NCBI GenBank assembly: GCA_019022495.1
Contig: JAFEKR010000004.1
Location: forward strand, 3,348,001 to 3,412,000
Direction of reading: 5' to 3'
Source of the DNA: Epichloe hybrida
Lineage: Eukaryota; Ascomycota; Sordariomycetes; Hypocreales; Clavicipitaceae
Length of the DNA stretch: 64,000 nucleotides
Below the pieces are notes generated by a model. That model was not told the DNA's origin, made no database searches, and was given only the letters and a program-made list of their open reading frames with translations. This document shows, piece by piece, positions 34,784 through 46,776 of the stretch. The position numbers and the translations under genes were made by a program. Position 1 is the stretch's first letter; every line of letters starts with the position of its first letter.

Positions 34784-34825
34784 TGTGGAGTGATTTTAGT
34801 GGCAAAGAGTAATAAAAAGAGAAGA

Positions 34826-35152
34826 TGTTGGAACAAGCATGATATTAACAAGGGTGCGCGCCTCTGATTAGGTGGGCGCGTTACATCGCGGACCCACATG
34901 TCCGGCCTAACCGCGCCGCAATCAGAGTTAGCACATGTAGCCTCTTCGCTAATAACCCTAATTAAGGCCCCTTTTCCTATGATAAATAGCGCACCCTCTT
35001 TGCTTCTATTTAATCCCTCTTTTGCTTGCTTTAATAGACTAGAATATATAATAATTACATACACTTTAGTCCACCCCAAAAACCCTACGCATAGGTCAAT
35101 AGTATCCTATAAATACTAACACTAATTAGTAGTTATCTTTATAAATACCACA
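34826..35152 (+). repeat. 5' LTR of copia element 2
   Basis: Starts TGTTGGAA, the common copia LTR start, directly after the 42 bp element 1 LTR fragment. The 3' limit at ACCACA is my best guess. A GC-rich patch at 34853-34925 survived RIP. No second LTR is present to test the boundary. Confidence 0.6.
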
Positions 35153-38100
35153 GATTAGTAAGGTTTATAGAAGAGGCATTAGTATTAAGGACTCACCTTA
35201 TAAAAGAGGAAGTGCTGCTCTAAGATACTAAATATGCTAAGGAAGAAGTATATTCTAGCTCTCCTTTTACCTTAAGTAACTATAACTAGCTCTATGCTAA
35301 ATCTAAGCTTATTAACTTAATTAAGGCCTAGTTAGTAACTAACCTAACCTATCTTTATTTATTTAATTAGCGTGTCTATTACGTAAACAAACCCTTAGAA
35401 GCATGTTTATTAAATAATTAAGGCCTAGTTAGTAACTAACCTAACCTATCCTTAATTATTTAATTAAACCTACTAAGGGGCAAAGATAATAGCTTTACTT
35501 ACAATCCTTTAGACTTCTATTAATTCCCTATTTCCCTTACCCCCCTATTTACTACTAATATTATAGTAAAACATTAAGATTAACTAGAGAGATCTAGAGC
35601 CTAAGACATTCCCTCTAATTATAAACACACCTTCCCCCCTAAGGATACTAGAAGAGGAGCTAATCTATAAGTTATATCTTACCTTCTTAACTACATATCC
35701 CCTGATTTACACTAATATATTATATAATAAGCACTAGAGAATAAGGAATTATTTAATCTTAAAGCAAATACCACCCCTAAAGAACTTATAGCCTAGATTC
35801 TTATTAAGAAAGTAACCTATAAATATAAAAACCTATACCTACAAACCCTATCCACTATCTTTAGTAATAACTTTAGAGGATAGAAACAAGAAACATTCTA
35901 AGTAGTAAATCCTAAAGCTATAAAGAGTCTTTAAGACTTTCTCTTCTTTAGTGGTATCTATATAAATCTACAGAGTTACTATAAGATAATAGTCTTACTT
36001 AAAGATATTATTAACTATAATAGATTCTATAATTAGAAAGAAGAAGAAATACAGGAAGTTACTAGGAAGTATTCCCCCTTTAAGAGGTAAATAGCAAAGA
36101 AGGACTTTTATAAAGACCTCCTTCCTATTAGTATCCCTTCTTTTAGAGATTAACTAAAGTAACTAATTACTCTATATTATCCTTAATCCCCTTAACTACT
36201 ATAATTACTTCTATTCTGTTCCTAGATTCTATTATACTAATCCCTAAGCATACTAAGTGTAAGGTAAAGGCATAATAGCAAAGGCAATCCCCCTATTATA
36301 AGCCCTTAACTATAACCCTAGACCCCCCTTATTTCCCCTCCTATAATAAGGCACTATAATCCCCCTCTGTAATCTAGGACTATAGCACCTCTTCTATAAG
36401 ATTTAATTATCCCTATTCCCCCTTAGGAGATAGGCTAACCCTTATTAAAGTAACTACTTAATCTTAATAAATTCTATAGTAATAAGAGTATTAAGTATAG
36501 CGCTAGGGAGTATAACATTCTTAATATTAAGCTCTTAACCTATTAAAGGAAGTGTAAGATACTAGGAATTACATAAGAATAGTTAGGCTATAGTTTTAAG
36601 TTTATACTAAAAGGAAAACCTCTATAGTACTTCTTAGAGAACCTTTTAGGCTAAGGAGACCCCTAAGATCTCCTAACTCTTATCTATAGGATTAGGTAAA
36701 AGTTTAAGATAGATAATATATATTAAAAGAACTATCTATTATAGGGAAGATTATAACTACTTATAATTATCTAAGAGAACCCTAGTAAATTAAAGATTAA
36801 GTGCTTTAAAGACCTTATAATAAAGCTTTTAAATCTCTAAAGGGTAAATCCTTATAGATCCTAGTTAGAATTAGACCTCCATAGTCAGATTCTAAATGCC
36901 TATAAAGGAATCCTAGAATATAAGGCCTATATTATTAATCCTCCTGTTAACCTCTAATGCTTTTACGAACGGATAAGGATGTTAATTAGCGAATCTAAAG
37001 CTTTAATTAATTAGTAGCAGTTCCCTACGGAAGCTAGCACTAAGGAATACTTTTAGACTAACTATAAGTATAATAGAAAAGGTAAGGAAGCCTAGTATAG
37101 TTAATCTTTATTAAAGAGCAAGCCTTAACGCTTAAAAAAGTGTTATATATATGGCAAAGAAGGTTATTAGTTAACTAAACACTTAGATAAGGACTAGAAG
37201 AAAGCATTCTAATAATTTAAGAATTACTCTTGCATAGACTTAATAGCTTCTTTATATAATGCGTTCCTAATATGGTATAAAGGTAATAATAATCCCGAAT
37301 TAGCTAAGAACAATAATATTAACTAATACCTGACAGAACTTGGTTTTAGCAAAGAAGATAGCGATAGCTAAGTGCCTATAAGCTTCTTCACGCATAGGAC
37401 TACCTATAACGGCTATATAACCACTAAGATTCTCGCTAGTAAAGTAATAACTTATACTCTAGTTAAGAAGGATTTATTTAATCTTTAGAAACTAGATAAG
37501 GCACTAAGCGTATTTACACTTAAAGGACAATATTCATCCGGAACCTTTAAAGGCATTATGGCTAACATAGGTACTATAGGATGTTCGTTAGTAAGCCACC
37601 CTTAATTCTTAGCTCTATAAAGTATAATACTAATTATTATGCTTAATAAGTTAGATGCTAGGAAGATAAAGATTAAATTTGGCCCTGGAGAACTAATTAA
37701 GGCACTTAGATTAATTAAAGTGCTAACTCCGTTTAGAATTATTCTCTTTTAGGTAATCCCTACGAATACTCCCTTTCTCTTATACCTTAATAATATAACC
37801 CGCCTAAAGATTGATTTCCACACATTAGAGAATATTCTATAGCAAGGGAATATTAAGGTTCCTATTATATGTAAATAGGGGCATATGTAGATGCTTCTTA
37901 ATAAAGAAAAAAGTGTTACTTAAAGTTATCTTATAGAGATTAAGCTTCGCTAATTACATTAACGCTTTAGACACCCTTTAGTTTAATATCTTTATGATTT
38001 ACTACGTAAATTAGGGCATAAGGTTAAGTTTAAAGCTATTAAGAAACTAACCAAGGTTTGCTAGTAGTGCTAATTACACGTGAATAGCCTATATTGGTTT

Positions 38101-38955
38101 AAATTTACTCTTTAGGATAAATATGCTTATAATTACAAAATCATTATAGATATTATATATCTTAATAGGAACCACCCTATTCTATAAGTTATTAATATAG
38201 CTACATCCTTTAATACAGCTAGATTTGTTAAAGATATCTCTATAAAGACTACGTAGGAAGCACTCTATCTTTACTAGATTAACGTCTATCTAGGCCCCCT
38301 AGATTTAATTATTACAGATGCTAGAATAACCTTTAGAGGTAAGGAATTTAAGCAGCTTATATTATTAATAGTAATTAAGATTAAAAATATCCCTATTAAG
38401 GCTTACCATAGCATTAGTAAGGTTAAGCAATATCACAGGCCGCTCCAAAGAGCCTATAATATTATCTAACAGGAATACCTAACAATACCAGAGCCCGTGG
38501 CATTATAAATAGTAGTTAAAGCTATGAATAACACCGTAGGATTAAATAGTCTTATGCTAATAGTCCTTATTTTTAGCGCGTATTCTTATATAGTTAAGGA
38601 ATTACCTCCATCACTAGATATCACGTAGTAAGCCCTTATAATCTAACTAGCGATAAAGGAAGTTAAGCGTATTTATACCTAGCGGAAAGTTAGTAATACC
38701 CTTACTATAAGGAATAGTCCTAATACCTCTATAACCATTAGCCTCCTACTAGGATTACTTATACATATGTGGCGCGAAGGTAAGGGATAGGCAAGCCTCT
38801 ATAAGCTATTAGCTATAGAGGGCAAGACCTATACTCTTAAGCTCCCTTAAGGCCCTAAGGCCTTTAGATTAACATCTATTAGGCCTTTTTATAAAGATCC
38901 TAATAAAGAGAGACCTCCTAAGAGCGCAGACAACTAAGATACCTCCCTATAGCCT
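34826..38955 (+). mobile_element. RIP-degraded, 3'-truncated Ty1/copia retrotransposon (element 2)
   Basis: Plus-strand element inserted into the right LTR of element 1. The 5' LTR begins TGTTGGAACAAGC at 34826 and probably ends at ACCACA near 35152. Gag region follows, with a decayed zinc knuckle at 37141-37182 (one Cys kept, others read Tyr, and a Trp reads as stop, as TG-to-TA decay predicts). Then a protease region near 37.4-37.6 kb and an integrase at about 37.95-38.55 kb with readable HHCC-like and DDE-type segments (for example LIITDARITFRGKEFK). Sequence stops in the linker after integrase at about 38.95 kb; reverse transcriptase, RNase H and 3' LTR are absent. Gag-PR-IN order marks it as copia. 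Not functional. Confidence 0.82.
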
Positions 38956-38959
38956 ATGG

Positions 38960-40693
38960 CTACCCCTCCTCAGGTTCTTGTTCAATCCCGTAAGCAATTT
39001 CAGCACGCTCAGTCTGCGATCCCCGATAGCCAACCACTGACAAGTCCGGGGCGAACCTCTCGAATTCCTGCAGCCAGTTTTTGTACGTGCTGGGTGGCAC
39101 CACAATCAAATTTGGCCACGGTCGGGTCCCCTTGGGTTCTCGTTCATGTAGTTCAACTAGGTGGCACATGAACGAAATGACCTGGCACGTCTTGCCAAGC
39201 CCCATTTCATCTGCCAGGATGCATCCAATATCGTAGCTGTACAGCAATGACATCCAGTTCAAGCCGAAGAGCTGAAATGGCTTCATCTGACAATGTCCGT
39301 CCATGAACTGGGGTTGTTGGGGGATCAATGGTCGAGTGTACTTGGAGCTTAAGCTCGTTGGTGTGGGTGGCATGTCGCCGTCTGGAGAGGCACGATTGCT
39401 TCGTTTGTTGTGTCCAAAAGTGTCGACATCCCAGAGATCCATGACACTCTTGACAGCCTGTCCCTTGACCTCGCATTTAGCCACCACCTCATCAATGCCC
39501 TGCACTGCGTTCAGGAAGATTTCAACGGCGTCTACTGCGGACTCTCCTATGCTGACGCGAGGAGACTTGCGGGCGCCCGCTTTTTTCGTTGCGCTGACCC
39601 GCCTCGCTTGTGAGAGATCGCCGAATGGTCTTTTGTCTATCAGAGGTTCCAGAAGTGCCTCCTTCATGCCCGTTATGGCCGCAAGCTCCTTCAAGGTACT
39701 TGTGTTGAGGCAGTTCAGTACTCTGCCATCATCTTCTGCGGAGGGGGCGGGGGATGGTTCCGCTTTGTAGGCATCTTCCTCATCGTTGTCAACCAGGCTG
39801 ATGACCACAGACTCCTCTTTCGAGGGCGGTTTCTGCGGCGACGAATCATCCCTACGCTTTAGGCCTTGAACCAGCCGGCGCTTTTGAGGTTGCTTCGGCT
39901 GGACCTTTTTGGGGGGACTTGATGTGATGATGGGCGACGAATCTCGAGAAAACGTCATCTTTCTTCCTGATTGAACTTGCATAGAGGCCTTGGATATCAA
40001 TCGGCGACCGTTCGGCTTGGCAGAACCTTGTGAGTTGCTCTTCTCTCTTTTCGCAGGCTCAGTCTCCAGCCATATAATGGCGTCGTCAAGGTCATTGCGG
40101 CATGCCTTCAGAGCATCCCTGACTCTATCAGAGGGGTACTTATCCCCAAAGACGTCATATATCTGGCGCAACTTGGTCTTGATTTCTCTCTCCTCGGCAG
40201 CGGGATTATATGTAAACTCCGCCATCTTTGCCTTGAATGTCGTCGGAAGGATATCACCACGAGGCGGTGTTGGATCCTCCTCGTCATCGCTAACGAGGCA
40301 GATTGGCTCTGCTGCACGTCGTTTGGACTTCGTAGCGGGAGGCGGTGGTCTCGGTGGTGGACGAAAGAGGGTGCCTCTGGGAGCGAGAAGAGAGCCCGAT
40401 CTCGAGGGTTCCTTTTGCTGTTGAAAGGGCGACGATGCGGGGACTTCAATGACGCTTGCTGGAGACGAGGAATGATGCATCAGTCCTGACCCCGGCTTGC
40501 TTAAAATTTGAGTCGGTTGTGTCACAGTCGGCTCTAGGGATCGGTCTCTCAGGAAAGCAGAAGGCGAGCATGGAATAGTCTCTCCCGCTAGTTCGTCCAT
40601 CTCGTCGAGCGGGATTCTTGTCCGAGCAATAGAAGGTGTCTGAGGCGCAGCACGAGAGTGCCGTGCGGGTAACGGCGAGGAGCCAGGTGCCAT
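38960..40693 (-). pseudogene. fun30: Truncated FUN30/SMARCAD1-type SNF2 chromatin remodeller
   Basis: The frame runs 577 residues from ATG at 40693 and then meets a stop where retrotransposon sequence begins. The N-terminal half is disordered with SSSP-type and acidic patches, has a CUE/UBA-like helical domain at about 165-215 and a second conserved helical block near 340-440. The SNF2 ATPase starts near 470 and keeps motif I (ILADEMGLGKT) and motif Ia (LIVVPPSTYKNWLQEFERFAP), but motifs Ib-VI, including DEAH, are missing. Intact FUN30 proteins are about 1000-1100 residues, act in heterochromatin silencing and long-range end resection. Nothing resembling the lost C-terminus occurs on the left side of the transposon island. 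Without the second RecA lobe the product cannot be an active ATPase. Confidence 0.85.
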
Positions 40694-41407
40694 GGTGAAG
40701 CAGCGAGAGATGCGTCAAAGAATGAATGGTATACGATTGCCCGAGTCAGACGGCGTAGAGAAAAAAGAAAGAGTAAAAACGAAAAATGAACAGGGCTACA
40801 CAAATGCCGGGAGCTTTTCATTAAGTCAATTATTCTTGTCCAATTGGCAAAGGAGTGAAATCAAAACGCCGGCTCACTCCCTTGGTTGGAGGAGGATAAA
40901 TATCTGGTTATCTGGTTGTTCTGGAGGGTTTGAGGAGGCAGCGGGAAACGTGCGAGGGCACAAAGCACAGACTCTCTTGGTCACCCGTAAAGTGGGTTTT
41001 CTGAGGCGTCGTCGCGCCGCGCTTCTGGCTCTTTGCCTCTTTGCCACGGATCGCGAAGTCACGTGTGTGCACTTGACGCCTTTGGGTCTCAATCGATGGC
41101 AGAAGCTCCTGGGTGATTGAGCAAGGCTTCTTTTCTTCTTTTGCTAGTGGACCAGTAGACCCGCGTGTGCTGTGAACGAGCGCCAAAGCCTGGCTAAGTG
41201 CGGATTAAAATGCTCGATGGCTCGATGCTTGCCAGCCAAGCCAAGCCAGTCTGGCCTGGTGGACTCCTGGTGGACTCCTGGTGGACTCCTGGTGGACCGC
41301 AAAAAACGTCCTCACCTTGCATCCCTCACCTTCATCGACGTCACCCGTCGACTTACATACACCATTGCTCTAATTCCATCAAGCTCATTACCCCCTTCCC
41401 TTCAGCC
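40694..41407. other. Divergent promoter region of FUN30 fragment and VMA21
   Basis: Contains a GGTGGACTCCT tandem repeat (about 41256-41297, four copies). No gene seen. Confidence 0.5.
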
Positions 41408-41892
41408 ATGGCTACCCGTCGCATCATTGGCTCCGAAAAAACTCTCCTCGAAACGGACGACCAGCCCGAGGAGAGATCCGATATTGCCCCTGCTGTCCCC
41501 AAGTACGTCTTGTGGATGATTCACCATCATGGGCCTGAAGCAGCAATTTCATCATCTCCTGTCGCTAACACATGCCTACCTATCTACTGTTCTTCTCAAT
41601 AGACATGTCATTTTTAAGCTGTTGGGCTTCACCTTCGCCATGGTTGTCGTGCCAATTGGATCGTATTTTCTCTCTGTGCACACCATCTTCAAAGGTAAAC
41701 AATCATGATGCTCATCCGCTCAAGCAAGTCCCTCTGCTGATGACTCTATTAGGAAACTCTTCGCTTGCAGGGGGGCTCGCTGCTCTGTTGGCAAACGTGG
41801 TTCTCATAAGTTACGTGATAGTTGCCATGAAAGAGGATGGTTCAGAGCGGCAGGGTAGTCCAACAAAGCTAGATTCTAAAAAGGATCAATAG
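41408..41892 (+). CDS. vma21: VMA21 vacuolar ATPase assembly factor
   Basis: Three exons: 41408-41502, 41603-41694 and 41753-41892; 108 residues. A polar N-terminus precedes two membrane helices (VIFKLLGFTFAMVVVPIGSY and SLAGGLAALLANVVLISYVIV) joined by a short loop, and the protein ends in KKDQ, a dilysine-type ER-retrieval signal. VMA21 is an ER membrane protein that assembles the Vo sector of the V-ATPase and escorts it to the Golgi. Size and layout match fungal orthologues. It is divergent from the truncated FUN30 gene. Confidence 0.93.
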
Positions 41893-42655
41893 GGGGTAGT
41901 ATTCCAATACATTGCCGCGTGTCCAAACATTTCATTTTCGCATCGCAAGTTAAAAAAATTGAAGAAAAATATTGCAGGCTTGTGTAAAGACGTCAAAATC
42001 TATATCATCAAACGGCCAAGCCAACATTATTGGTCATGTCATATTCTCCTGCCAGCTTTCATACATTTGTACTTTTGCTCGTCATATTTACAAAGCCTGT
42101 TGAATTGGCTGAAAAGCAATCAAACTGCTATGGCAGTAGCCACCTTGCTGAGCGCAACATGGTGTCAGTCTATAAGCCGTAATTATGATTGCTGACGACA
42201 TATTTCAAGCCACTTCTCTTCATCCATCATTCGTGTTCCCCATTAAGCCTTTCCGATTCGTTTGGACCAGGCAGTAAGCCAGTGAAAAAAAAAACCACAC
42301 ATCTGCTCAACGCCTGGTACAGTCTCTCGTTTGCAACTGTATCAACTTCGACCACAAACCGCATCATTTCCTCCAACCCCTCCCCTCCTACAGAAAGAAA
42401 AAACGCCTTCTCTTCCCAAAATGGGAGCATTGAGAAGTCTGGAAAGCATATTGTATGCAACACAAGAAGAAAGATGTCGTCAAAGCAAACGCAACCCTTC
42501 ATAACGAGGGGGGAGGAGATGAACGCTGTGTCCGACATCGCCCAGAAGAGAAACAAGGACCGAACAAAACAACCGAGTCCATCACTCTAGGCATATAAAC
42601 AGAATCAAGTGTGCTTATTATAAAACGCAATACATCGAGACGTCAAGGCATATTA
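41893..42655. other. Intergenic between convergent genes
   Basis: Shared 3' flank of VMA21 and the DUF2406 gene; AT-rich in part. No gene seen. Confidence 0.5.
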
Positions 42656-44006
42656 CTAGCCACTCCTGCTAAAGCGACGGCCAAACCAGCTCTTTCTTTT
42701 ATCACCATTGTTGCTGCTATTGTCTTGTGTTGAAAGACGTTGCAGAACTGATCCTTTCCGCGAAACAGCCAGAGGAGCGTTTGCCTGGGTAGTGTTGTGT
42801 GGAGGCGGCGGTGGAGGTAGGGCGTGGTTTTGGGCTGGGTTGCTGACAGAGAAGCTTGGTGCCTCGTATCCTTGAGGCTGACTGAAGCCGATGCCGTAGT
42901 CATTGACGGGTTCATTGCGTTTTGCTGGCGATATTCTGTCAATGGAGCTGTTGTCGCTGGACGTAGGATCCGTCTGATAGCCGGCAGGGTCTGAGTGACC
43001 ACTAGGTGCAGCAGACGTTACAGTCTCATATGACCTGTCCTTGTGAGGCGATGGATAAACACCTTGCTCGCGCCCAAATACCTGGTAGTGTGGATCCGAC
43101 ATCATTCGCGGTGCACGATCTCGAGACATTCGCCTGTTGCCATAACTCTGCGTGTCATGATAACTGATCCTTGCAGCCCCCGGCGCAGGCAGAGCAGGTT
43201 GACTGTCAGCTCGGTATGACACGGGCCGACCGCCAAAATAACTATCTTGTGGCAAACTTGGCTGATTTAGCGGATTGTAACTGCTTCGACTGTTCCAATT
43301 TGCCATCGAGTCGGTGTCTTTTCGATGGGTTAGTCTTCCCGTGGATCACTTCAACACACAATGTTCAGCTTCGTTCGGAAGCAGCTGCCACAACTGACCT
43401 GCTCGACATAGCGATTTGCGCTGATATCCACCATCGATGGCGGCCTCGAAGCTTCGAATTGTCTCAAGTGGTCGCTCCCAGCGATTCCTGGTTGGGTTGG
43501 ATTTGTCCGGGTCCGCTGCGTTCCGCCGTTAGTAAGTCAGGTCGACTATGCAAGAAAACTTGGCAGACAGCCACTCAACGTACCAATGGGGTTACCCCAG
43601 GGATCCTTATGCTGCATCGATCGAAGTGGGATTTTCCCTGTGTCGGACTGCATTGCAGCGACCATGGCTAATTCAGAATGAGTAAGTGGTGACGGTTGGC
43701 AAAATGAACCTGTTCTGAAAGGGCAAGGATGCAGAGCGTACATGGTTCGGCTTCGTTCATGGCCAAAGTAGGATCTGCTTTGCTGTGAATGCGCTTCGCT
43801 TCCTTCTCTTCGTGAGTTTCGTGGAAGTCCTGTTTGCTTCCACTATTTCGATGCGTCTTCTGCGAGTGTATGCTGTAGCTACGCGGCTTCGCTTGACCGT
43901 TGTATTGCTGCTCTGCGGTCGGTTGCGAGTACTGCAGCGGTGCTTGTTGCGGCCTCTGCAATAGCTGATGATGTTGCTGGTGATAGTGTTGTGCTTGAGA
44001 CGCCAT
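42656..44006 (-). CDS. DUF2406 family protein
   Basis: Exons (minus) 44006-43742, 43667-43584, 43515-43399 and 43317-42656; 375 residues with consistent phases. Exons 1-3 carry the DUF2406 core: SKADPTLAMNEAEP, LRSMQHKDPWGNPI, ADPDKSNPTRNRWERPLET and IRSFEAAIDGGYQRKS. The N-terminus is His/Gln-rich; the C-terminal 200 residues are disordered, with a poly-Pro run and a basic end (KRKSWFGRRFSRSG). Yeast relatives are small, Snf1/lipid-linked peripheral proteins of poorly known role. The basic terminus might bind membrane lipids; this is inference. Confidence 0.9.
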
Positions 44007-44444
44007 GGTGAAGTTTTGGGGTGTGCGCTCGTTGTTTTATTGAGTTGGTTCGGCTCGCCGGGGGTCAGGTTAAACTACAACTTCGGCAGAGACGAAGGAT
44101 CGGGGGCGATTCGAGGTTTGTCGGCTGGCGGGTATGATGTTCTCGTATCAGCAAGGACCCACGACTAAAGCATCCACTATCTAGGACGTGAAATTGCAAG
44201 ATGCTGCGCAAGGTCTATGGAGTCGACTAAGCAGAGGAAAATGTCCTTAGATCAGAATGTGAAGATGAGGATCTCTCAGGTAGTGGGGATGGACACGGGA
44301 GGATGATGGAGATGAAAGCAAGAGGGCGGCTGGGGTGAGCTCTCAAAAATGCCTGCGGTATCACGGTTCAGAGGGTGGGTGGGGCCCGACGGGCAGCAAA
44401 GACCCAAGAAGACCCAAGTGGACCTCAGGTGCTTGGCAACTTGG

Positions 44445-44471
44445 CAGTGCAGCAGTGCAGCAGTGCAGCAG
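44445..44471 (+). repeat. (CAGTGCAG)3 tandem repeat
   Basis: Three full 8 bp units plus CAG. Confidence 0.85.
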
Positions 44472-45739
44472 GGTATTTTCGGCCGCGCTACTCCGTTGTA
44501 GACCTGGGCACTGTACTGGTCTAGACAAGAAACTTCCGTGTCTCCGATCAGGGCGATCCCAACTTGGGGCTACACGCCGGTCCAGCGCTTGCGTTTCCAG
44601 GCCAATACCTGGCGGTGTGAGGAGGACAAGGGCCTTTCTGGTGGGAATGGATGGATGAGTGAGTGAGTGCCTCAACTGGAGAAGCTCTCATCTGTTAGAC
44701 GCGCGGTGAGTCGAACTTGCCTTGATTCAAGCTTCTGTAAATCGTAGGCCAGAAATGTGGTTACGTTGCACAGGCTTTGCGCGCTTGTTGATAGTGCGTC
44801 GTAATTCTCGACGGGTTGGCGCTCGTAGTACTGTAATAGTGCTATTGACTCCGTAATTGCTGACAGTGTGAGTGTCTCAGAAGGCGTCATGAATAGCGAG
44901 GATCACGTAGCTGAGATTACAGTACGGGGGAGGCCGGGTACCTGGTCCTGAATGTCCTTGATAACCACGGGGCGACCGGAATGAAGTTCGCTGATTGAGG
45001 GCCGATTGTTCAGATACGGCAACTACGGATTATGTAGATTACAGATGCTGCGGTATGCAGTGCTGTTTCTTCGTGCCACGAGTTGACAGTTTGGTTTGCT
45101 GCGGGTCAAAGATGACTTGACCAAGGTTGGCTTGACCAGGTTGCCCGGGCTTTCTTTGTTCGGTGAACACCGTCAACGGCGTCAACGGGCGGATTAGACG
45201 AGGAAGTACGGATCCGTATGTTGAACAGGATATCTTGTTGATGGAAGTTTCTGGTGCCGCCCCGGAAACTCAAGGTTGGATAATCAACCCGAGATACAAA
45301 TACCAAATGCAGGGTATCGTTGTATGTAGTAGTGGTTGCGGATCAGGCAGGTATTATGTGGTTGATAGCAGCTTGCTTTGTTTGAAAATGCACTGGCAGT
45401 GGTTTGGAGCGCCGTTGTATAATGTGCTCGATCCTCACGGCCTTGTGAGCTTTTGACATCCAATAATCCGACTGTTGTTGTGCTCCGTAGTCCGTAGTCC
45501 GTACATGCATGCATGTGCTGTGCTGTGCACCAACGTGGCTGGGGCTGCTCTCTGCCCCTCGGTCGATCTCGACGCCGTGCTCTTGCAACCAGATGCGGTA
45601 ATAAGTGGAAATCAGAGGCAATGAGAATGTCACGCTGGGGGGGCTGTGCGCTGCGTGGCGAATTGTCTGCAGCGGCTGTGACTGGTGAGAGAAATGTCTG
45701 GTTCGCACAACGCGAGCTGAACAGAGAGAAAGAATACGA

Positions 45740-45810
45740 GATGGGAGAGATGGGAGAGGTGGGAGAGGTGGGAGAGATGGGAGGCGATGGGAGGCGATGG
45801 GAGGCGATGG
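45740..45810 (+). repeat. Purine-rich minisatellite, 9-10 bp units
   Basis: Five GRTGGGAGA units run into three GCGATGGGAG units, all purines on one strand except a few T and C; a possible triplex-forming tract. Confidence 0.85.
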
Positions 45811-46007
45811 ATTATTTCAGTTTGTTTGATTATTCGACCCAACGAACTCCGGTCTGGTCTGGTCGGCTCAACGATGGCGTGGTCTCTTTAGCTGTGAATT
45901 TTGTCCATCTCAGGAAGTTGCCGGTGGCTCCTTTCTTTCCACTTGTCTCGAGTCTGGAGTCTAGTAGTGCATCAAAGCGGCAGGAGCAGGAGCAGTTTGA
46001 ATTCCGT

Positions 46008-46073
46008 GTAGTCCGTAGTCCGTAGTCCGTAGTCCGTACGCCTGCGGTATTATGCCTGCGGTATTACGCCTGC
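46008..46073 (+). repeat. (GTAGTCC)4 followed by (GCCTGCGGTATTAY)2 tandem repeats
   Basis: Four 7 bp units end at 46038; a 14 bp unit then repeats twice with a partial third. The GTAGTCC unit recurs at 45486-45501 and, inverted, as ACTACGG at 47111-47147. Confidence 0.85.
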
Positions 46074-46732
46074 ACCCATCTCTTCGCAGTCTCCCATATT
46101 ATCTGGGCCGGACTCTTCGCACTCTCCTACTGTAGTTATTGCCCATGGATGAAACACGCAATACGTTACCCAGCCTGGGCCAGCCACGTACGGCATCTGC
46201 ACATCTGCAAAAAATCCTCAACATCCAGCTCAGGCATGAATGGAGACTGGTAGAAAGAACACACAGTCTCCGCCCCGGAACGCCCCGGAATGCAGAGTCT
46301 TCCTAGCCCAATCGGCAAATGTTCAATCAAGGCGGCTTGTGGTTGGTTTCCAAGGCGGCGGCAACTGTGATGCTGGCAAAACCTTGAACACCGAAATCCA
46401 TCTCCAAAGCGGGTGATTGGCTTTCTCTGCCCAAAAATAGTCTTTCACGACCCCAAGCCGACTTGTATTCGATAAACATTCGGCATCGAGTTTCATCAGT
46501 GCCTCTATTCAAGCAAGCTAGTCTCCAATACCAACTTGTCCTCCGATTCTTCCGTGTTTCCCGTCTTCAGGTTAGGCTGTTTGCAAAATACCTGGCCGAG
46601 ACCTTCTAAAACTTGACTCGAACGCTCTAATCCAAGTAATATTATCGGGCACACCTTTTTCGCTTTCCTGGCACCGGGAAGCTCGTGTTCGCTGAAAGAT
46701 GTGGTGTCTGCACAGTGCACACTACTTTCGGC

Positions 46733-46776
46733 CGATTGATGAGCCACGACGATTGATGAGCCACGACGATTGATGA
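46733..46776 (+). repeat. 17 bp tandem repeat
   Basis: CGATTGATGAGCCACGA occurs twice in full and once in part. Confidence 0.85.

Larger units (their letters stand above)
28936..34825 (-). mobile_element. RIP-degraded Ty1/copia LTR retrotransposon (element 1)
   Basis: AT-rich tract read on the minus strand. Left LTR at 28936-29191 (TGTGGAGTG...CTTAACA); polypurine tract GGGGCGG directly next to it (29192 onward on the minus strand); primer site at 34767-34783; right LTR begins at 34784 and is cut after 42 bp by element 2. Degraded domains appear in copia order: gag region about 33.3-34.3 kb; integrase about 32.0-32.45 kb (a readable YTDNGIEF-like core decayed at single bases); reverse transcriptase about 30.25-30.9 kb with INAFLNA and VYKLNRALYSL; the YVDD active site reads YVNN at 30256-30270. 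Stops are everywhere, nearly all explained by TG-to-TA or CA-to-TA change. It also contains a later solo LTR. Not functional. Confidence 0.88.

Noticed and set aside
34675..35079. 134-codon minus-strand frame in the AT-rich tract
   Set aside because: It spans the element 1 primer site and the 5' LTR of element 2, so it is chance-open non-coding sequence.
44672..44890. 72-codon minus-strand frame with helical composition
   Set aside because: Too short, isolated and without motif or splice partners to call a gene.
46008..46073. Regular short repeats that might suggest a CRISPR-like array
   Set aside because: Units are contiguous without spacers and the genome is fungal; these are ordinary tandem repeats.
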